Assembly: GCA_945881835.1 (NCBI GenBank)
Contig: CAMCVP010000009.1
Coordinates: forward strand, 1-64,000
Length of the DNA: 64,000 bases
Reading direction: 5' to 3'
Origin: Chryseobacterium gleum
Lineage (GTDB): Bacteria > Bacteroidota > Bacteroidia > Flavobacteriales_D > Sanyastnellaceae
Part shown: in pieces, positions 10,801 to 17,469 of the stretch
Layout of the letters: every line of letters starts with the position of its first letter
Numbering within the stretch: position 1 is the stretch's first letter
Notes under the pieces: generated by a model
Told to the model about the DNA's origin: nothing
Databases searched by the model: none
What the model saw: only the letters and a program-made list of their open reading frames with translations
Position numbers and translations under genes: made by a program

Positions 10801-10809
10801 GTTTAGCAT
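4813..10809 (-). CDS. Giant T9SS-secreted multidomain surface protein (1998 aa)
   Basis: The N-terminal signal peptide ends near FSQ. Residues about 25-215 resemble a jelly-roll adhesion/MAM-type module with Trp and Asp pairs (WAIDDITVF). Next come an Ig-like stretch and three Cys motifs of the form GCTNP..NY....DGSC (about 505-585). Five MopE-like repeats of about 62 aa follow (about 585-915), with DxDGDGFG, DCND.NA, P.A.E.CN and IDDNCNG.VDEG, probably calcium binding; then three more Cys motifs. Six modules of about 154 aa occupy about 1000-1880, the first with a clear PKD signature (VDFGDG). The C-terminus NLFPNPVRDQLSISGL... is a type A T9SS sorting domain. The protein is therefore exported and probably surface-attached. 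Its ligand is unknown. A -7 box TATTTTTG ends 5 nt before the ATG. Confidence 0.93.
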   Translation of the reverse strand: MLNRAALTLCFICFSQIQIFSQVLGVPLYTWDFAGGLPATWTNGSTSNIGVWEYRGPSTVPSNAITSRGSCAGGSSAFNSLTQSNGFMIFDSNYWDDNDNQCGGFGTGPDPGPHTAWLISNSFSLTGVTGAVVTYQQQFRNYSSTIKVQYSINGGTTWVDMITQSDFPGVTSEWKSATFPAGAIGQTDVKLRFLYSGSYYHWAIDDITVFKPSINNLSINNTRYVTFGNTSPVPPNDFHDLPYDRYPKTMLVPFKFNAKATNIGSATQTASNLNVKVLNAANTALYNQTTANSNVVAGATANYTLTTGFTPSVTTGYYRIAYQINQTQTDEAPNNNKDTLDYFITDYQYARDEGPMEDEFTPSALYSGQTHQVGNIFEGRTNSVKCTSIAVAVGPGTAIGTTIQAKIYKNDFNDLQATSSTYTVNAWDINAIGQQKLITLQLPTPLQLNSDSVYIVMVGNTVGTQALKVCRSGTAIDQTSFVRYPESNGLFFMAKMPVVRMNLFTAAQTPGCTNPLANNYLATANIDDGSCDIPGCIYPASSNYNPNATWYDGSCVVSGCTIPTACNYSAIATVNDGSCILPLTYYADSDGDYFGNLNVPLASCSVPAGYLLNTADCNDANANVNPNATEICNTFDDDCDGLTNEGITFITYFADVDGDGFGNPNSSQSACSPLTGYVTNNSDCNDANALVKPGASELCNLLDDNCNGQVNEGLVFTNYYLDSDFDGFGAGPATNSCTPILGNYVTNNFDCNNSNANIRPNATEICNGIDENCNNLIDDGLTFVNYYLDTDGDGFGAGTATNSCSNLGAGYSTNNTDCNNTNSAIRPTATELCNSIDDNCNTAVDEGVLFSNYYLDADGDGYYLSIVNACSSPGIIYSIVPGILGDCDDNNSNINSNASEICGNAIDENCDGIDPACIVPGCTNPVAANFNPLANTDNGTCVILGCTDPTADNYNPEANTNNFNCIFYGCTDQFANNFNPSANTDDFSCEYNTASIFIAEPHICLFDSIIVYNQTVFSPFDSCVVDFGDGTVLNYCASTYHHVYNIPGEFSIQLSYYQGNELSTANTNPLLVSTLPSPGTLELNFPNITLVYNTTDFFEWIFNQNTIANSETTIDASAGYSTDGFYKARIMNEFGCISYSDSIYFVLPKYEGSQTITCGPNEVLFENTTVASQVLDCHFENSNIPGTYFESPYTYSMGAPENFFVTEICSAFGNNYYSIENHVFESFPLPPSPSLNYNANNVSVTNNSGNEIQWFLNGTALDVSPNAQSISTYFNNNFQNGNYASVYTNEFGCISDTGFYFVLEINATATVTAGCFPLTTTIENNTSLSAGIQCEILLPGIDYAPIGSSFEFTFTEPGIFQPTLYCYAGDISNTYVLEPITVYNHPITPQIAWNFGQVGVNNNSLGYDVSWSLDNFNLGLNTNSISTLINGIYENGYYMATYTDSQGCTTTSEPTLVIQPQFETTNNSGCAPLSVQFLNTTDFVNGLICTLSDSIGGSAIPFVSQASFNYDYSGSFSPEITCSVGNSTGYYTAEAVTVHPNPTTVPLAYSNDSIIALGLPTESSINWYFNGMNLNNSANPLSIGTISQSGYYFGVITNEFGCTSATDSLLHVIPSFTLSASTGCGPLTIQATNTTPIFNGMTCVLHTNGSEFPLDNFTSLNYTLEGDYTTSIACTVGTQIFTENGPVVTVYPNASTPQLTSAYGAVLCSNCTGVSTQYFLDNNAFSQGTNAISTLQNGIYQNGYYTAQSISSQGCVSEFSAPMLVIQPMLNFSPGEGCAPLSVTFINSTDNIEGLSCELFLGNGNGNIPLSYLEAYNYSYSNTNTYSPYLSCTVGNTVVNSPSASLFVNGGTMPELIFDAGFVTCMNCANQDNITWIIDGTLTIDSISSVPDSLGSFFSCDYINEFGCTANSFIVSVIEENVSTFNLFPNPVRDQLSISGLAQTSNLEIRDAQGRLVFKELGRGTARTINTSEFSNGFYTITETSSKIFRSGTLLVNH
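5150..7830 (-). repeat. Six in-frame modules of about 460 bp in the giant T9SS gene
   Basis: The Cys-Pro-Leu cores (e.g. GCAPLSVQFLNTT, GCGPLTIQATNTT, GCAPLSVTFINST) recur near 7800, 7340, 6870, 6410, 5945 and 5485, a spacing of about 460 bp (about 154 aa). Each module pairs a PKD-like half with an Ig-like half ending in NGYY..........GC. The copies are diverged at the DNA level. The spacing was counted by eye. Confidence 0.75.
8050..9070 (-). repeat. Five MopE-type Asp/Cys-rich repeats in the giant T9SS gene
   Basis: Five copies of about 62 codons share YYLD.DGDGFG, a Cys, G....N..DCN..NA.I.P.ATE.CN and IDDNCNG..DEG. The Asp-rich loops resemble thrombospondin type 3/EF-like calcium sites. 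The family name comes from a copper-associated protein, but copper binding is not shown by this sequence. Confidence 0.8.
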
Positions 10810-10814
10810 TTGCT

Positions 10815-10822
10815 CAAAAATA
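10815..10822 (-). promoter_or_regulatory. -7 box TATTTTTG, giant T9SS gene
   Basis: Exact match to TAnnTTTG on the minus strand, ending only 5 nt before the ATG at 10809. The transcript would start at or next to the start codon. Confidence 0.6.
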
Positions 10823-10888
10823 GGGCATAGCTATCGAACAAACAAGACCAAAACTTTCCTTTTATTGAAGATTCACTTGTTGAAGAAA

Positions 10889-11452
10889 TTACCGAATTCG
10901 GTCGGGATTGTTTTTTAGAAATGAATCCCAACTTTTGTAATTCCCCTTTGCTGCAAGTGGCGAACTGGTTTGAAAATAGTGACACACAGCAGCAGCTAAA
11001 CCATCTGTTGCATCCATTTTTTTTGGCATGTCCTCTTGCTTAATCTTCAATACTTGCTGCAGCATAGCAGCAACTTGTTCCTTGGAGGCGTTTCCGTTAC
11101 CGGTAATGCTTTGTTTTATTTTTCGAGGAGCGTATTCCACAACTGAGAGTTTGTGGCTGAGCGCAGCAGCAATGGCTACGCCTTGGGCTCTTCCTAATTT
11201 CAACATAGACTGCACGTTCTTACCGAAAAAGGGTGCTTCAATGGCGAGCTCATCTGGATGGAACTCTTCAATAATTTCCACACAACGGGTGAATATTTTT
11301 TCGAGTTTCAGTGCATGATCAGCGATTTTGTCCATGCGAACGACATCCATGGAGAGCAAGGTCATTTTTTTATCTTCAACACGAATAACACCGTATCCTA
11401 AAATACTGGTTCCCGGGTCAATTCCTAAAATGATTCGTTCTTTTGTGCTCAA
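10889..11452 (-). CDS. ruvC: Crossover junction endodeoxyribonuclease RuvC
   Basis: 187 aa resolvase that cuts Holliday junctions with RuvAB. The RNase H-like fold and four acidic catalytic residues are visible: Asp12 in [12 protein letters not shown], Glu72 in [11 protein letters not shown], and Asp147 and Asp150 in [13 protein letters not shown]. Length and order match the family. It lies divergent from the glycosyltransferase gene, with 36 bp between them, and upstream of the giant T9SS gene, which has its own promoter. The start ATG follows a TACCTTTG box by 19 nt. Confidence 0.96.
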   Translation of the reverse strand: MSTKERIILGIDPGTSILGYGVIRVEDKKMTLLSMDVVRMDKIADHALKLEKIFTRCVEIIEEFHPDELAIEAPFFGKNVQSMLKLGRAQGVAIAAALSHKLSVVEYAPRKIKQSITGNGNASKEQVAAMLQQVLKIKQEDMPKKMDATDGLAAAVCHYFQTSSPLAAKGNYKSWDSFLKNNPDRIR

Positions 11453-11471
11453 ATGAATTTACTTTGAAGTT

Positions 11472-11479
11472 CAAAGGTA
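11472..11479 (-). promoter_or_regulatory. -7 box TACCTTTG, ruvC
   Basis: Exact TAnnTTTG match on the minus strand, 19 nt before the ruvC ATG, inside the 36-bp divergent gap to the glycosyltransferase gene. Confidence 0.6.
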
Positions 11480-11488
11480 ATCTGTTTC

Positions 11489-12511
11489 ATGAAAGTCACT
11501 TCTTCCAAAATAACGATCGTTGTTCCTTTTCGAAATATTCTCGGAAACACTGAGTCGGTGGACCCTTCGTTTCGTGCGTTGGTTCATTCCCTTGAAATCG
11601 TTTCATTAAATGTTGAAGAGATAATTTTCGTGAATGATCATTCGACCGATGCTTCAGTGGAATTTCTTTCAAAATGCAGCATCCAAAATTTGCTTGTTTT
11701 AAATCTTAACGATGATTTCACAGGAAAAAAAGCAGGGTTGGAGTTGGGTGTGAATGCTGCGAAGACAGAATACATTTGGACCATCGATTCAGATGTTGAA
11801 GTGAGTGGTTTTCATGTCGAACAATTTCAACGATTTCAATCTTCTTTGAAGGCGGAATTGGTCATACTTCCAGTTAGAATGAAATCGAAAGTTGGTGTGT
11901 TAAATATTCTTCAATCTCTTGAATGGCGATACTTGCAGTTTTTAACATGGAGTTCTGCAAGGTTGAAAATGCCGATGATGTGCAACGGTGCCAATCTTGT
12001 TTTTAAACGAGAATTATTCTTAGAGAACATTGAGTCGCATCGAACCATTTCAAGCGGTGACGATATGTTTTTGTTAAGTCATGTTTTGAAGTCAAAGGGA
12101 AAAATTGAAATGTGTTGGGAAACGTTTGGTGTAGTTGAAATTGCTCCTGTATCTTCTTGGATTGAAGCGATTGCCCAACGGGTTCGTTGGGCCGGGAAAA
12201 CGATACAACTTCCAATTACGAAATCGACTTTTTTTCATGCGCTGTTTACACTTGTAAGTGCACTACATCTGCTCGCATTAATGGGACTCTTTGAACCGTC
12301 GTTGCATTTGTTGTGTGCCTATTTTTTAATGAGCAAAGTGTTGGTTGAAGTGTTGTGCATGAGAAGTATATTTTCCATTCGGATGAGCGGTATGGAAACG
12401 ATCGTTGCCTTTCCGCAAATGTTGCTTTATCCTGTTTTCAGTCTGGTCATCTTTATAAGTAGTTTATTTTTCAAACCGAAATGGAAGGGGAGAAGAGTAA
12501 GTTTGAAGTAA
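11489..12511 (+). CDS. Family 2 glycosyltransferase, membrane-bound
   Basis: 340 aa. The N-terminal GT-A domain starts with ITIVVPFRN, has FVNDHSTD, the metal-binding DSD (Asp100-Ser-Asp102) and QRVRW at 230-234, the Q/RxxRW motif of processive GT2 enzymes such as cellulose and hyaluronan synthases. Three or four hydrophobic segments follow (about 250-335). It probably transfers sugars from a nucleotide donor at the inner membrane; the acceptor cannot be read from sequence. The gene is shorter than true polysaccharide synthases, so a lipid or short-glycan acceptor is also possible. The OppC-type permease gene begins at or just after its end. Confidence 0.85.
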   Translation: MKVTSSKITIVVPFRNILGNTESVDPSFRALVHSLEIVSLNVEEIIFVNDHSTDASVEFLSKCSIQNLLVLNLNDDFTGKKAGLELGVNAAKTEYIWTIDSDVEVSGFHVEQFQRFQSSLKAELVILPVRMKSKVGVLNILQSLEWRYLQFLTWSSARLKMPMMCNGANLVFKRELFLENIESHRTISSGDDMFLLSHVLKSKGKIEMCWETFGVVEIAPVSSWIEAIAQRVRWAGKTIQLPITKSTFFHALFTLVSALHLLALMGLFEPSLHLLCAYFLMSKVLVEVLCMRSIFSIRMSGMETIVAFPQMLLYPVFSLVIFISSLFFKPKWKGRRVSLK

Positions 12512-12513
12512 GC

Positions 12514-13536
12514 ATGAGTCCCAATTCGTCAATAAAAAGATTTGTTCTAAACAAGCTCGCCATGTCTGGCTTGATTTTCATTTCTATTGTAGTGCTCATC
12601 TCTATTTTAGGACCTCTTATTCGTTTGGATAAGTCTATAAATGCGAACGATCAAAAACTAAGTTTAGCGCTGTGTAAGCCTGGATTTGGTGTGAATTACG
12701 TTTCGTTGAAAGGCGATTCGAGTTGGATGCCCATTTCTTCTTTTGAAATGAAAGGAGATTCTGTAAGTTTGAAATTGTTTGAGAAAAATGGCGAAGGTGA
12801 AGAAGTGAAATTGTTGCGAAACAACTTGAATTTGGACGAAAATAATTCATTTATTTTTCGGAAGAAATTTCTTTTAGGTACAGATAAATACGGCCGCGAT
12901 GTCCTCTCGCGCCTAATGGCAGGAGCTTCCGTTTCTTTGTTGGTTGGAAGTATTGCGGTAATTATCTCGTTGCTTTTGGGTGTGACGTTGGGATTGTGGG
13001 CTGGCTATTTCAAGGGATGGGTCGACGCGGTAATTTCTTATTTTATTCAAGTGGTTTGGGCTATTCCAACATTGCTTTTAGTGATGGCCATTTGCTTCGC
13101 CTTTGGTACAGGGTTTTGGAAAGTGTTTATTGCAGTTGGATTAACTATGTGGGTGGAGGTAGCCCGAATTACGCGTGGGCAAGTCTTAGGCGTTCGAGAG
13201 AAGGAATACATTGAAGCTGCGAAGGCAATCGGAAATTCTTCCACTCGAATCATTTTCAAACATGTTTTACCGAATGTTCTTTCTCCGATTATTGTAATGT
13301 CGGCAGCGAATTTTGCGTCTGCAATTTTAATGGAGGCGGGGTTGAGTTTTTTGGGATTGGGTGCTCAAATTCCAACTCCGAGTTGGGGAAATATGATTCG
13401 TGAAAGCTATTCTTATTTAACAACGGATATGGCATATTTAGCTTTCTTGCCGGGAATCTGTATTATGCTTTTAGTACTTTCGTTTATGATGGTTGGAAAT
13501 GGATTGCGCGATGCCTTAGATGTTCGTGAGAATTGA
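12514..13536 (+). CDS. ABC transporter permease, OppC/DppC type
   Basis: 340 aa from the ATG at 12514; an in-frame ATG at 12481, inside the preceding gene, would add 11 residues. One N-terminal TM (about 20-40) is followed by an extracytoplasmic insert of about 80 residues, then the BPD transport domain with five TMs. GTDKYGRDVLSRLMAGA and the cytoplasmic EAA loop (EYIEAAKAIG, then HVLPN, about 231-255) are typical of peptide/nickel importer permeases. The partner OppB permease, ATPases and binding protein are not adjacent, so it must act with subunits encoded elsewhere. It follows the GT2 gene by 2 bp and precedes the barrel gene. Confidence 0.9.
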   Translation: MSPNSSIKRFVLNKLAMSGLIFISIVVLISILGPLIRLDKSINANDQKLSLALCKPGFGVNYVSLKGDSSWMPISSFEMKGDSVSLKLFEKNGEGEEVKLLRNNLNLDENNSFIFRKKFLLGTDKYGRDVLSRLMAGASVSLLVGSIAVIISLLLGVTLGLWAGYFKGWVDAVISYFIQVVWAIPTLLLVMAICFAFGTGFWKVFIAVGLTMWVEVARITRGQVLGVREKEYIEAAKAIGNSSTRIIFKHVLPNVLSPIIVMSAANFASAILMEAGLSFLGLGAQIPTPSWGNMIRESYSYLTTDMAYLAFLPGICIMLLVLSFMMVGNGLRDALDVREN

Positions 13537-13550
13537 AAAATAGATTTGAG

Positions 13551-15083
13551 ATGAAATTAAAAGTGTTAGTAGTTCTTTTGTTTTTTGTGCAGGCATTCAC
13601 TTGCCTCGCGCAACCCTCTGCTTACCCCTCTGGATTTGGATTTACGCGATCAGTGAGAGAAGCGGCGCTGAAAACAGATTCGCCGGTCTTTCTCTCTATG
13701 CAGCCCTATATGCGCAACGATTTGCCTTTATCAAAAATGGAAGGAGAGTTGAAAGACAGCGTGAAGATTTATCATGACGTTGCGGCGAAGGTTTTGCGAA
13801 AGCATATCCTAGAGTACAAAGAAGGCGATGTCCATGTTCGTATGAACTTCTTGTATGACATACGCGGAGGAAAAGATTTTACGGATACTTTGAATTACCC
13901 AAGGGCAAATAGAATTATTAGTAATACACGTGGACTATGGATTCAAGCAGATTTTGGTGAAAAGGTTTCCGTAGAGACAGGCTTTTACGAGAGTCAAGAG
14001 TACATGCCGAAATACTTGAAGAACTACGTAGACAGTTTAGGCGTTATACCTGGTTTCGGACGCGATAAAGATTTTACAGCCATTCGTGATGTTGTCGATT
14101 ACTCTTCGTCTTTTTCGCGAATTACTTTTCAGCCCAATGGTATACTTCGATTTCATATGGGATATGGAAAACATAGAATTGGAAATGGGTATCGATCGTT
14201 GCTTTGGTCAGATGGAATGTACAATTACCCTTACGCTCAATTCGATGTTACGAAGGGAAAAATTAAGTACTCGCACGTTTGGAATGTCATGCAAAGTCTT
14301 GAGCGATTGCCGTTGGGAGACACTCCAGAGTCTACCTTTAGAAGGAAGACAGGAAGTTTCTCTTATTTAAGTTGGAAGCCGAGTTCTAATGTTGAGCTTT
14401 CGCTGTTTGAATCGGTTATTTGGAATCGATACGACTCGAATTTAATGCCACAGTCACTTCCCGTTTCATTTTATTCACCGTTCATCGGAACGGGTTTTGC
14501 ACAGGCCAATTCAACACGAAATAATTTCAATGTGGGTATAGATGCAAGTGTTCGCCTCACAAAAGGGATTGAAGTTTATGGTCAGGCGTATGCTGATGCG
14601 TTGGGCGATTACAAAAAGAATGGCGCTCTGCAATTGGGTGTGCAATCGTACAACTTAGGCGTTAAGAATTTCGATTTAGGGTTTGAATACAATCGCGTTC
14701 AAAGCGATGTGTACTCTTTTTCCGCGTTATATACAGATGCTACGCATATGAACCAGACGGTGGGACATCCGTTAAACGACATGTATGAGTATGTTGTGCG
14801 ATCTCGCTATCGCTACGGTAGATATTTTGCGCGAGTTAAATGGAATTACATTGTTCAGAATAGAATGGAAGAACGCAACGACGAGCCCATGCTTATCAAT
14901 CGAAATTTGAAGCAATGGGATGTGGAAGTGGGTTATTGGATTAACCCCAAAACGAATTCAGAATTCATTGTTTCATATTCAGACCGAATAGACGATAAGT
15001 CGAATGACTTGGTGAAACAGCACGCGACAATTTTGATGTTGGGAATTCGAACTGGACTTCACGCTGTTTATCGCGATTTTTGA
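13551..15083 (+). CDS. RemB/Wzi-like outer-membrane beta-barrel protein
   Basis: 510 aa from the ATG at 13551; an in-frame TTG at 13533 would add six residues before the signal peptide. The signal peptide is MKLKVLVVLLFFVQAFTCLA/Q. The mature part is rich in alternating aromatic strands, and the segment FHMGYGKHRIGNGYRSLLWS with the following NYPYAQF matches the pattern I know from Bacteroidota capsule-assembly Wzi-like proteins, some annotated as gliding protein RemB. I infer an outer-membrane barrel involved in surface polysaccharide or gliding. The family assignment is from motif memory only. It is followed by a WecA-like gene, which fits a surface-glycan context. Confidence 0.7.
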   Translation: MKLKVLVVLLFFVQAFTCLAQPSAYPSGFGFTRSVREAALKTDSPVFLSMQPYMRNDLPLSKMEGELKDSVKIYHDVAAKVLRKHILEYKEGDVHVRMNFLYDIRGGKDFTDTLNYPRANRIISNTRGLWIQADFGEKVSVETGFYESQEYMPKYLKNYVDSLGVIPGFGRDKDFTAIRDVVDYSSSFSRITFQPNGILRFHMGYGKHRIGNGYRSLLWSDGMYNYPYAQFDVTKGKIKYSHVWNVMQSLERLPLGDTPESTFRRKTGSFSYLSWKPSSNVELSLFESVIWNRYDSNLMPQSLPVSFYSPFIGTGFAQANSTRNNFNVGIDASVRLTKGIEVYGQAYADALGDYKKNGALQLGVQSYNLGVKNFDLGFEYNRVQSDVYSFSALYTDATHMNQTVGHPLNDMYEYVVRSRYRYGRYFARVKWNYIVQNRMEERNDEPMLINRNLKQWDVEVGYWINPKTNSEFIVSYSDRIDDKSNDLVKQHATILMLGIRTGLHAVYRDF

Positions 15084-15084
15084 A

Positions 15085-15092
15085 TACATTTG
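15085..15092 (+). promoter_or_regulatory. -7 box TACATTTG, wecA-like gene
   Basis: Exact TAnnTTTG match starting just after the barrel gene's stop codon and 24 nt before the TTG start of the WecA-like gene. Confidence 0.5.
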
Positions 15093-15116
15093 GGTCAACC
15101 TTACCAAAGCTAAAAA

Positions 15117-16202
15117 TTGAAAGACCTAATCCTCTCCTTTCTAAGTGCGTTTATCATTGTTGTGGTGTCAACCCCACCGCTGATAAAAGTTGCCAAAATG
15201 AAGCATTTGGTTGATGAGCCGGGACAAGAGAGAAAACTTCATCACAAAAGTATTCCTACCCTTGGAGGAATTTTAATCTTTGCAGCAACGATCATTTCTT
15301 ATTGCTTGTGGTTTCCCTCACGTGACGCTTGGGAATTGGGAGCGAATTACAATCCGCTACAAGCCTTGAATGAATTCAAATATATTTTAGCCTCCATGTT
15401 TGCTTTGTTTTTCATTGGGCTGAAAGACGATATTGTTGGAGTAGATCCCTTGAAAAAAATGATTATTCATCTAATGGTCGGATTCACGCTTGTGGTGCTT
15501 GCAGATATTCGATTAACGGAATTTTGGGGACTTTTTGAGGTGGATAAATTGCCCTATTGGCTGAGTGTGGTCCTTTCCATTTTTATCTATGTCGTAATTG
15601 TGAATGCCATTAATTTAATAGATGGAGTTGATGGTTTAGCAGTTGGAATTGGCTTGATCGGAAGCGTTACTTTCGCCCTGTGGTTTTATAAAACTGGAGA
15701 CATGCCCTTGGCTTTATTGGCTGTAGGATTGGCGGGATCTCTTTTAGGTTTTTTGATTTTTAATTTTCAACCGGCGCGTATTTTTATGGGCGATTCAGGA
15801 TCGTTGATTATTGGCATTTGCATGTATGTGCTTGCCATGAAGTTGATTGAGTTTCCTCCTTCGAAAATGTCTGTTCCAATGCAAATAGTTTCAAAGCCAA
15901 TTTTTGCAATGGCTATTTTGGCTTATCCGTTAATCGATACTTTGCGTGTATTTACAATCCGAATCTTGAGCGGGAAATCACCGTTTTTAGCAGACAAAAA
16001 CCATATTCATCATCGCTTATTGGCGATAGGTCTGAAGCATTACCAAGTATCTTTTGCCTTGTATGCATATACCCTGTTTGTGATAGGGTCAACTTTTCTA
16101 ATGCCTGCCCAAACACCTAATATTTCTTTCTTGGTTGTTGGAAGTCTTGCCGTGTTTTTGGCCTATGTTCCCTTTTTAATTCCGAAGAAAAAAGTTAGTT
16201 GA
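15117..16202 (+). CDS. Undecaprenyl-phosphate sugar-1-phosphate transferase, WecA/TagO family
   Basis: 361 aa polytopic enzyme of the MraY/WecA superfamily, which loads a sugar-1-phosphate (usually GlcNAc-1-P) onto undecaprenyl phosphate and so starts surface glycans. Motifs: GLKDDIVG with Asp104-Asp105, NAINLIDGVDG with Asp169 and Asp172, FMGDSGS with Asp226, and a His-rich loop KNHIHHRLLAIG. About 11 hydrophobic segments are visible. The start appears to be TTG at 15117, because no ATG or GTG precedes the first membrane segment. Its stop overlaps the convergent sigma-54 regulator gene by 8 bp. MraY is less likely because the His-rich loop and order fit WecA. Confidence 0.88.
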   Translation: MKDLILSFLSAFIIVVVSTPPLIKVAKMKHLVDEPGQERKLHHKSIPTLGGILIFAATIISYCLWFPSRDAWELGANYNPLQALNEFKYILASMFALFFIGLKDDIVGVDPLKKMIIHLMVGFTLVVLADIRLTEFWGLFEVDKLPYWLSVVLSIFIYVVIVNAINLIDGVDGLAVGIGLIGSVTFALWFYKTGDMPLALLAVGLAGSLLGFLIFNFQPARIFMGDSGSLIIGICMYVLAMKLIEFPPSKMSVPMQIVSKPIFAMAILAYPLIDTLRVFTIRILSGKSPFLADKNHIHHRLLAIGLKHYQVSFALYAYTLFVIGSTFLMPAQTPNISFLVVGSLAVFLAYVPFLIPKKKVS

Positions 16203-17367
16203 AATAAGGTGTTGCATATTGCTTCACCGCTTTTTCATCGATGCTATCGCCAGAAAGAATAATCAATCGTTCAATTACGTTCCGGAATTCGCGAATGTTT
16301 CCTGTCCAATCGTGTTGCTGAAGTGCTTTTAGAGCCGCTGGCTGAATGTTCTTTTTGGGTTGTCCGTATTCATCCGCTATTTGTTGAAGGAAGTGTTCAG
16401 CCAATAATGGAAGATCTTCTTTTCTTTCATTTAATGAAGGTACTTTTATGACAATTACCGAAAGTCTATGGTATAAGTCTTCTCTGAAATTTCCGGCAGC
16501 AATTTCTTTTTTCAAGTCTTTATTCGTCGCGGCTAAAATTCGCACATTCACCTTCATGTCTTTTTCACCACCTACGCGAGTAATTTTATTTTCTTGAAGC
16601 GCCCGCAAAACCTTGGCTTGCGCAGATAGCGACATATCTCCGATTTCATCGAGAAACAGGGTGCCGTTGTCTGCTAACTCAAACTTTCCAGGCTTGGTTT
16701 TTACAGCCGAAGTAAAGGCACCTTTCTCGTGTCCGAATAATTCGCTTTCAATTAATTCAGAGGGGATTGCCGCGCAGTTCACTTCAATAAAAGCTTGCGT
16801 TGCTCTGTTACTTTTTTCGTGAAGTTGGCGCGCGACAAGTTCTTTTCCGCATCCATTTCCACCTGTAATTAAAACACGTGCGTCGGTTGGCGCTACTGTG
16901 TCGATCATTTTAATAATTTCGAGAATAGATTTGCTCTGTCCGATAATGTGCGAACCATTTACTTTGTTCAGTTTCTTTTTGAGTGTTTTCGTCTCTTTGA
17001 TGAGTGCGTCATGTTTGTTTGCATTTCGAGTTGAAACTAAAACACGATTAAGGTCTAATGGTTTTTGAATGAAATCGTATGCACCGCGCTTTATGGCTTC
17101 CACGGCGGTATCTATTGTCCCATGTCCGGTAATCATTACAACGGGAACTTGTATTTCTTCCTTTTTCAATTCAGATAAAAAATCTAACCCGTCGAGCTTT
17201 GGCATTTTAATGTCGCAGAAGATGAGGTCGAACGATTCTTTCAACACCATTTTCAATGCGGCCTCACCATCTGCTGCTTCGGCAATGATGAATCCCTCGT
17301 ATTCGAGTACTTCTTTTAACGCACTGCGAATGGCAGCTTCGTCGTCGACAATTAAAATTCTAGACAT
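16195..17367 (-). CDS. Sigma-54-dependent response regulator without DNA-binding domain
   Basis: 390 aa from the ATG at 17367. Receiver domain (about 1-120) with Asp8/Asp9, phosphoacceptor Asp52 in FCDIKMP and Lys in IQKP. AAA+ activator domain (about 140-375) with Walker A-like GGNGCGKE, loop 1 GAFTSA (most activators have GAFTGA), Walker B LFLDEIGD, and arginine fingers in the FREDLYHRL region. The protein ends about 15 residues after the AAA+ lid (NIREFRNVIERL), so the Fis-type helix-turn-helix is missing. It may activate sigma-54 from solution or through a partner. No histidine kinase is adjacent. The longer in-frame start at 17385 overlaps the -7 box, so 17367 is preferred. Confidence 0.9.
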   Translation of the reverse strand: MSRILIVDDEAAIRSALKEVLEYEGFIIAEAADGEAALKMVLKESFDLIFCDIKMPKLDGLDFLSELKKEEIQVPVVMITGHGTIDTAVEAIKRGAYDFIQKPLDLNRVLVSTRNANKHDALIKETKTLKKKLNKVNGSHIIGQSKSILEIIKMIDTVAPTDARVLITGGNGCGKELVARQLHEKSNRATQAFIEVNCAAIPSELIESELFGHEKGAFTSAVKTKPGKFELADNGTLFLDEIGDMSLSAQAKVLRALQENKITRVGGEKDMKVNVRILAATNKDLKKEIAAGNFREDLYHRLSVIVIKVPSLNERKEDLPLLAEHFLQQIADEYGQPKKNIQPAALKALQQHDWTGNIREFRNVIERLIILSGDSIDEKAVKQYATPYFN

Positions 17368-17382
17368 GGTCTTGGCTTTTGG

Positions 17383-17390
17383 CAAAAGTA
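17383..17390 (-). promoter_or_regulatory. -7 box TACTTTTG, sigma-54 regulator gene
   Basis: Exact TAnnTTTG match on the minus strand, 15 nt before the ATG at 17367. Confidence 0.6.
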
Positions 17391-17457
17391 GCGCAAAGCG
17401 TTGATAAGTTTCTTTCGGAAATGGGAAGATTGGGCCGCCTGTTCAAGGTTGGAAAAG

Positions 17458-17465
17458 TATCTTTG
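17458..17465 (+). promoter_or_regulatory. -7 box TATCTTTG, uvrD-like gene
   Basis: Exact TAnnTTTG match, separated from the GTG start at 17470 by only four bases (CAAA). This supports GTG as the start and suggests a leaderless message. No good -33 TTG at the usual 19-21 bp spacing was found. Confidence 0.6.
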
Positions 17466-17469
17466 CAAA

